A DNA stretch of 37,910 nucleotides, taken from Rhizobiaceae bacterium. Lineage in GTDB: Bacteria > Pseudomonadota > Alphaproteobacteria > Rhizobiales > Rhizobiaceae. The position numbers and the translations under genes were made by a program. Below the pieces are notes generated by a model. It was given only the letters and a program-made list of their open reading frames with translations. It ran no database searches and had not been told where the DNA came from. Numbering within the stretch: the first letter of the stretch is position 1; the number at the start of each line of letters is the position of its first letter. Below, piece after piece: positions 34,733-37,910 of the stretch. The stretch spans positions 1 to 37,910 of the forward strand of contig JAIXSF010000149.1 in the NCBI GenBank assembly GCA_027484835.1, given 5' to 3'.

Positions 34733-35977
34733 ATGCAGACGGGACATGTGACGACGCCTTTTGGGCGGCGGGCGATGTCGCTCGCCCTGGTCAAGAGACA
34801 GATGGCGGTCGAGGAACCGGATCAAGGCGCACGAATTGAGAAGTGGAAAGTGTTTCGGGATGTCTGCGAGGCGCGAGAACGCCTTGGGCTTAAGGATCGG
34901 GCCTTGGCCGTCCTCGATGCTCTCCTGACGTTCTATCCTCATGCCGAACTTGGTTCAGCGAATGGGCTTGTTGTTTTTCCTTCCAATGCGCAGCTATCGG
35001 TGCGCGCTCATGGGATCACCGATAGCACGCTGCGGCGACAGCTCGCAGCACTGGTCGATGCCGGGCTGATAGTTCGCCGCGACAGTCCTAACGGCAAGCG
35101 ATATGCCCATCGAAATCGCCAAGGCGAAGTCGAACAGGCGTTCGGTTTCGATCTGACGCCACTTCTTGCTCGCGCCACGGAACTCGCTCTTCTTGCTCAG
35201 GCTGTTGCGGCGGAACGAATGCGCTTCCGAAGGGCGAAGGAAGCTCTGACGATCTGCCGGCGAGACGTACGTAAACTCGTCACCGCGGCTATGGAGGAGG
35301 GTGCAGCAGGCAACTGGGCTCAGGTTGAAACGGAGTATGCCGCGATTCTCGGACGACTTCCGCGCAACCCGAACCCGGCTCAAGTTGAAGCCACGCTCGG
35401 CGACATGCAGCTCCTTCGAGAAGAAGTGCTCAACATTTTGGAAAAAGAGCTGAAAATGAAAAATATGAATGGCAATGACATTCAGGATGACGGCCACATA
35501 CAGAATTCAAAAACCGAATCTATCTATGAACTTGAACCTAGCTCTAGAAAAGAGCAGGGCGGAAGCGTGGCGGAAGAACCTCACGTCCGGAGGGAGCCGA
35601 ACGGAGGAGAGAAGGCGAAGCCTGAACCGATAAAGGCCTTCCCACTTGGAATTGTCCTTCGTGCCTGCCTGCAGATTGCCGACTATGGCCCCGGCGGACG
35701 TATAGAAAACTGGCGCGATCTCATGAAGGCGGCCGTCGTGGTGCGTTCCATGCTGGGTGTCAGCCCTTCAGCCTATGAGGATGCGTGCAACGTGATGGGG
35801 CCGGAAAATGCCGCGGTGGCTATGGCCTGCATTCTCGAACGATCGAATTTCATAACGTCAGCGGGCGGCTACCTGCGCGACCTGACCAGACGCGCCGAGC
35901 GAGGCGAGTTTTCGCTGGGTCCAATGCTGATGGCGCTTTTGAGGGTCAACGTCGGGGGAACACAAAGAACGGCCTAG
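34733..35977 (+). CDS. repC: Replication initiator RepC
   Basis: RepC is the initiator of repABC plasmids; it binds an origin inside its own gene. The 414-residue protein starts with MQTGHVTTPFGRR and has the conserved winged-helix region (VVFPSNAQLSVRAHGITDST, LAALVDAGLIVRRDSPNGKR). I chose ATG at 34733 with GAGAGAG upstream; a GTG 12 bases earlier is in frame. A variable, less conserved part follows at about 240-290 and coincides with the AT-rich stretch 35440-35530. Confidence 0.96.
   Translation: MQTGHVTTPFGRRAMSLALVKRQMAVEEPDQGARIEKWKVFRDVCEARERLGLKDRALAVLDALLTFYPHAELGSANGLVVFPSNAQLSVRAHGITDSTLRRQLAALVDAGLIVRRDSPNGKRYAHRNRQGEVEQAFGFDLTPLLARATELALLAQAVAAERMRFRRAKEALTICRRDVRKLVTAAMEEGAAGNWAQVETEYAAILGRLPRNPNPAQVEATLGDMQLLREEVLNILEKELKMKNMNGNDIQDDGHIQNSKTESIYELEPSSRKEQGGSVAEEPHVRREPNGGEKAKPEPIKAFPLGIVLRACLQIADYGPGGRIENWRDLMKAAVVVRSMLGVSPSAYEDACNVMGPENAAVAMACILERSNFITSAGGYLRDLTRRAERGEFSLGPMLMALLRVNVGGTQRTA
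35440..35530. other. AT-rich stretch inside repC, likely origin of replication
   Basis: This stretch of repC is visibly richer in A and T than its surroundings. In repABC plasmids the origin lies in an AT-rich part of repC, so this is the probable oriV. Confidence 0.5.
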
Positions 35978-36030
35978 TGATCGGCCATATTGATTAGCCG
36001 TCCAAGCTGTTTGTCAGCAGGTTGCGTGTC

Positions 36031-36049
36031 ACTTGTCAGCCGTTTTTTT
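36031..36049 (+). repeat. 19-bp repeat, copy downstream of repC
   Basis: Exact second copy of ACTTGTCAGCCGTTTTTTT, in the same orientation as the copy in the repA-repB gap. Confidence 0.7.
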
Positions 36050-36188
36050 GGGTAGTTTTCATTGCGATCACAGTGAGTTACCTGCGTTGAGGGTTCAATC
36101 TTTCGGAAAGGGGAGGGTTTCGAAATCCAAAGCTGAAAGCGCAGAGTGCAGCTGGTTCCGACAATTTATCGCAGTCCTTGGCGATGGT

Positions 36189-36200
36189 AATTGCGCAATT
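36189..36200. promoter_or_regulatory. 12-bp perfect palindrome
   Basis: AATTGCGCAATT downstream of repC; role unknown, possibly a protein-binding site with the palindrome at 36221. Confidence 0.35.
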
Positions 36201-36220
36201 TCCAATCGTTGCGGATGAGG

Positions 36221-36236
36221 ACAAACGATCGTTTGT
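36221..36236. promoter_or_regulatory. 16-bp perfect palindrome, candidate parS
   Basis: ACAAACGATCGTTTGT is perfect over 16 bases and lies 244 bases after the repC stop. RepB-binding centromeres of repABC plasmids are often 16-bp palindromes, and some lie downstream of repC. The sequence itself has not been matched to a known parS. Confidence 0.5.
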
Positions 36237-36359
36237 GGACGCCTCTTGCACATGTGAACGCAAAACGATGCGCAATCCAGCTCAATTCTAACCATTTCGG
36301 TCATCAATTGCTGAAACCGAGATCGTACAAGTCGCTGGCCCTAGTATGAAACGATCGCG

Positions 36360-37703
36360 ATGGCCAACGGAAAACGACAGTATCGAACTTACCTCATTGA
36401 GCACCGCAACGCGCAAGATGAAGTGGTGAAAAGCTATGTAGGCGTAACCATTAGGTCTCTGGAAGACAGGTTGTCTGCGCACTTGCGGGAGGCCAGCCGC
36501 GCGAAGCGGAGCATATCGCCATACTCGTTGGGGCACGCCATTCGCCGGGAACTTCTTGCCGACCCGGAAAACGCTTCCAGGTTCTCCATCCGGCAACTCA
36601 GCATCCACGAGAGCCAAGCCGAAATGCTCGCGGATGAAACCATCTGGATTGAAAAACTGGGTACGATGGCGCCGAGCGGTTACAACCTCATGCCCGGGGG
36701 CAGAAGTGCGGGCGGTGTTGGCAACAGCCAAGCGATGGAGCTTTTCGTCGACGGCGCGCTGAAAACGTTTCCTTCAATCAAGCGGGCCGCGCACGCGCTC
36801 GCCGAGGCGGCCTCGATCGACCCAAAGAAATTTGCTGCCCGGGTCTACTTTCGACTTGGCAAAGGCTGGCCCATCGCCGAGGCGTTCGACCTCGAGCCCC
36901 ACGAGGATGGCAGAACGACCGTGCGTAGTCGTCGGGCTGCCGCGGCAGGTGTGCTCTTGGCCACGGCCCGTTCAAAGGACCATCGCGACTGGCTGAAAGC
37001 CAGACAGGCGTTGATCAAAAAGGGCAGCTTACTGCCTCATCCAAGGGAACCGGGCCTATTCGTCACGATCGATCAATTCATCGATATCAGCGGTCTGCCG
37101 AAATCCACAGTTACTCGTCGGCTCAAGCGGATCTGGCCGATCGAAAATTTGCCCTCCAAGGACGTGATACTAGCGCTCACCAAGAGAGAGGATCGACGCC
37201 GCATTTTTGAGTTTACACTCAACGGGGAGACTGTAAGGGCTGGCGTGAACGAGCTTGCGGCTCGCTTCGAAAGAGCCAAGGGAAACTCACGATCTGCGAT
37301 CAAGAAGCGGCTCGGGGCTCTTCCTGAACCTGCAAGCGAAGCCGAAATTCTTCAGGCGATTGGCGTTCTGCAGCGGACCAGCAAACGGGTGCTTGTATCC
37401 GCCCAAGCTGTCCCGGTCAGAAATCTTCTCATTGGCAAATGGTCGGTTTGCTATCAGTGCCAACTCAAGGAATTGCCGCGCCAAATGGATTTTGTTCGCT
37501 GGTTGTCGACTTTCATGTTTCCTTTGTTGGAGGGTGAAGATCGGCGAAAAGAAGAGCTGCGGCTACAAAAGACGGTGTCAGCGCTTGCCAAGAAAGGTCG
37601 TCAGCCGTGGGAAATCGCCGCTCTTATTGCGGGCGTGGAGGCGGTGGACGCCCCGGAGCAAGCGCAACAGCTCCCACAGGTGAAGGAGGAGATGGGGAGT
37701 TAA
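36360..37703 (+). CDS. GIY-YIG-like nuclease with helical DNA-binding modules
   Basis: This 447-residue protein is not recognised by name. Residues 8-115 look like a GIY-YIG nuclease: TYLIEH with Tyr11, SYVGVT (Tyr26-Val-Gly), EDRLSAHL with Arg37, ADETIWIEKLGT with a candidate catalytic Glu at 93, and GYNLMPGG, the usual end of homing-type GIY-YIG domains. The first motif is TYL instead of GIY. Three short modules of homing-endonuclease style follow: about 132-180 (FPSIKRAAHALAEAA, FRLGKGWPIAEAF), 233-262 (VTIDQFIDISGLPKSTVTRR) and 286-333 (VRAGVNELAARFERA). The rest, to the end, is unassigned. The start has only a weak ribosome site. Nuclease activity is inference; it could be a DNA-binding protein derived from such a nuclease. 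Confidence 0.7.
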   Translation: MANGKRQYRTYLIEHRNAQDEVVKSYVGVTIRSLEDRLSAHLREASRAKRSISPYSLGHAIRRELLADPENASRFSIRQLSIHESQAEMLADETIWIEKLGTMAPSGYNLMPGGRSAGGVGNSQAMELFVDGALKTFPSIKRAAHALAEAASIDPKKFAARVYFRLGKGWPIAEAFDLEPHEDGRTTVRSRRAAAAGVLLATARSKDHRDWLKARQALIKKGSLLPHPREPGLFVTIDQFIDISGLPKSTVTRRLKRIWPIENLPSKDVILALTKREDRRRIFEFTLNGETVRAGVNELAARFERAKGNSRSAIKKRLGALPEPASEAEILQAIGVLQRTSKRVLVSAQAVPVRNLLIGKWSVCYQCQLKELPRQMDFVRWLSTFMFPLLEGEDRRKEELRLQKTVSALAKKGRQPWEIAALIAGVEAVDAPEQAQQLPQVKEEMGS

Positions 37704-37910
37704 GCTTCCCCGAAAGCTTTCGACACTTCGCGATTATACCGGGGCCTTCGGCGGCACGTTGGAGATCGTCGCGGATGTCGCGGGCATGCGTCACGGCTTA
37801 AACCTGAGTGGATTCGCTAATAGGGGAGGGGCAGTCTACAACCCCGCCGCTTTTGTGAGGTTAACCCGGAACCGGTCGCGCCGACGCTGGTAGCGACGGG
37901 TCATTTCGGC
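37704..37910. other. Right-hand end of window
   Basis: A 12-bp palindrome CGAAAGCTTTCG (37711-37722) follows the last gene by eight bases, without a T tract. No gene is recognised in the remaining bases. Confidence 0.35.

Larger units (their letters stand above)
35978..36359. other. Region between repC and the GIY-YIG gene
   Basis: No gene is seen in these 382 bases. It holds TTGTCAGC twice (36011-36018 and 36033-36040, 22 bases apart), the 19-bp repeat, two perfect palindromes and a second AAACGATCG at 36349-36357. A partition or incompatibility locus downstream of repC is known in some repABC plasmids, so this is the best candidate here. Confidence 0.5.

Noticed and set aside
37704-37910. 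A further gene start on the minus strand (MTRRYQRRRDRF...)
   Set aside because: The frame stops after about 22 codons and resembles nothing certain.
1-37910. CRISPR arrays, tRNA and rRNA genes
   Set aside because: No regularly spaced repeats and no tRNA- or rRNA-like sequence were noticed on reading through the window.

Overview
The window looks like part of a large accessory replicon of a member of the Rhizobiaceae (Rhizobium/Agrobacterium/Sinorhizobium group). The right third carries a complete repABC replication and partition cassette with its counter-transcribed RNA. Next to it, in the opposite direction, is a complete Ti-type traI-trbBCDEJKLFGHI mating-pair-formation operon. Two 18-bp TraR-type boxes lie in the shared traI-repA intergenic region. 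This is the layout of quorum-sensing-controlled conjugative rhizobial plasmids; traR, traM and the DNA-processing tra genes are not in the window.

Left part (1-12.8 kb): two fused transposase remnants (IS5/IS427-type and IS630-type) abut the 3' end of a full-length hemE. On the minus strand, in transcription order, lie a zinc alcohol dehydrogenase, a class III aminotransferase, a soluble methyl-accepting chemotaxis protein with a globin-like N-terminus, and hemE. An XRE-cupin regulator stands alone on the plus strand. A divergent pair follows: aldehyde dehydrogenase plus N-formylglutamate amidohydrolase family protein (minus), and SDR, PuuC-like aldehyde dehydrogenase and class I glutamine amidotransferase (plus). 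The enzyme set resembles a gamma-glutamyl amine/amino-alcohol pathway (oxidise, transaminate, deprotect), but the substrate is unknown and no gamma-glutamyl ligase is present here. GTTTC/GAAAC-type repeats recur in three intergenic regions of this cluster and may be operators of the XRE-cupin regulator.

Middle (12.8-21.6 kb): a full-length pyruvate carboxylase gene, a truncated LysR regulator remnant, then an alanine catabolism module: an Lrp-type regulator divergent from alanine racemase, D-amino acid dehydrogenase and a RidA deaminase. After this come a frameshifted and truncated FAD-linked oxidase and an IS3-family transposase tail. The remnants mark recombination joints, so the middle is a mosaic of metabolic islands.

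Right (21.6-37.9 kb): the trb operon, tra boxes, repABC, and an intergenic region with a 16-bp perfect palindrome and a 19-bp repeat shared with the repA-repB gap. The last gene is an unusual 447-residue protein with a GIY-YIG-like nuclease domain and several small helical DNA-binding-like modules. It and the repeats around it are the least explained part of the window.
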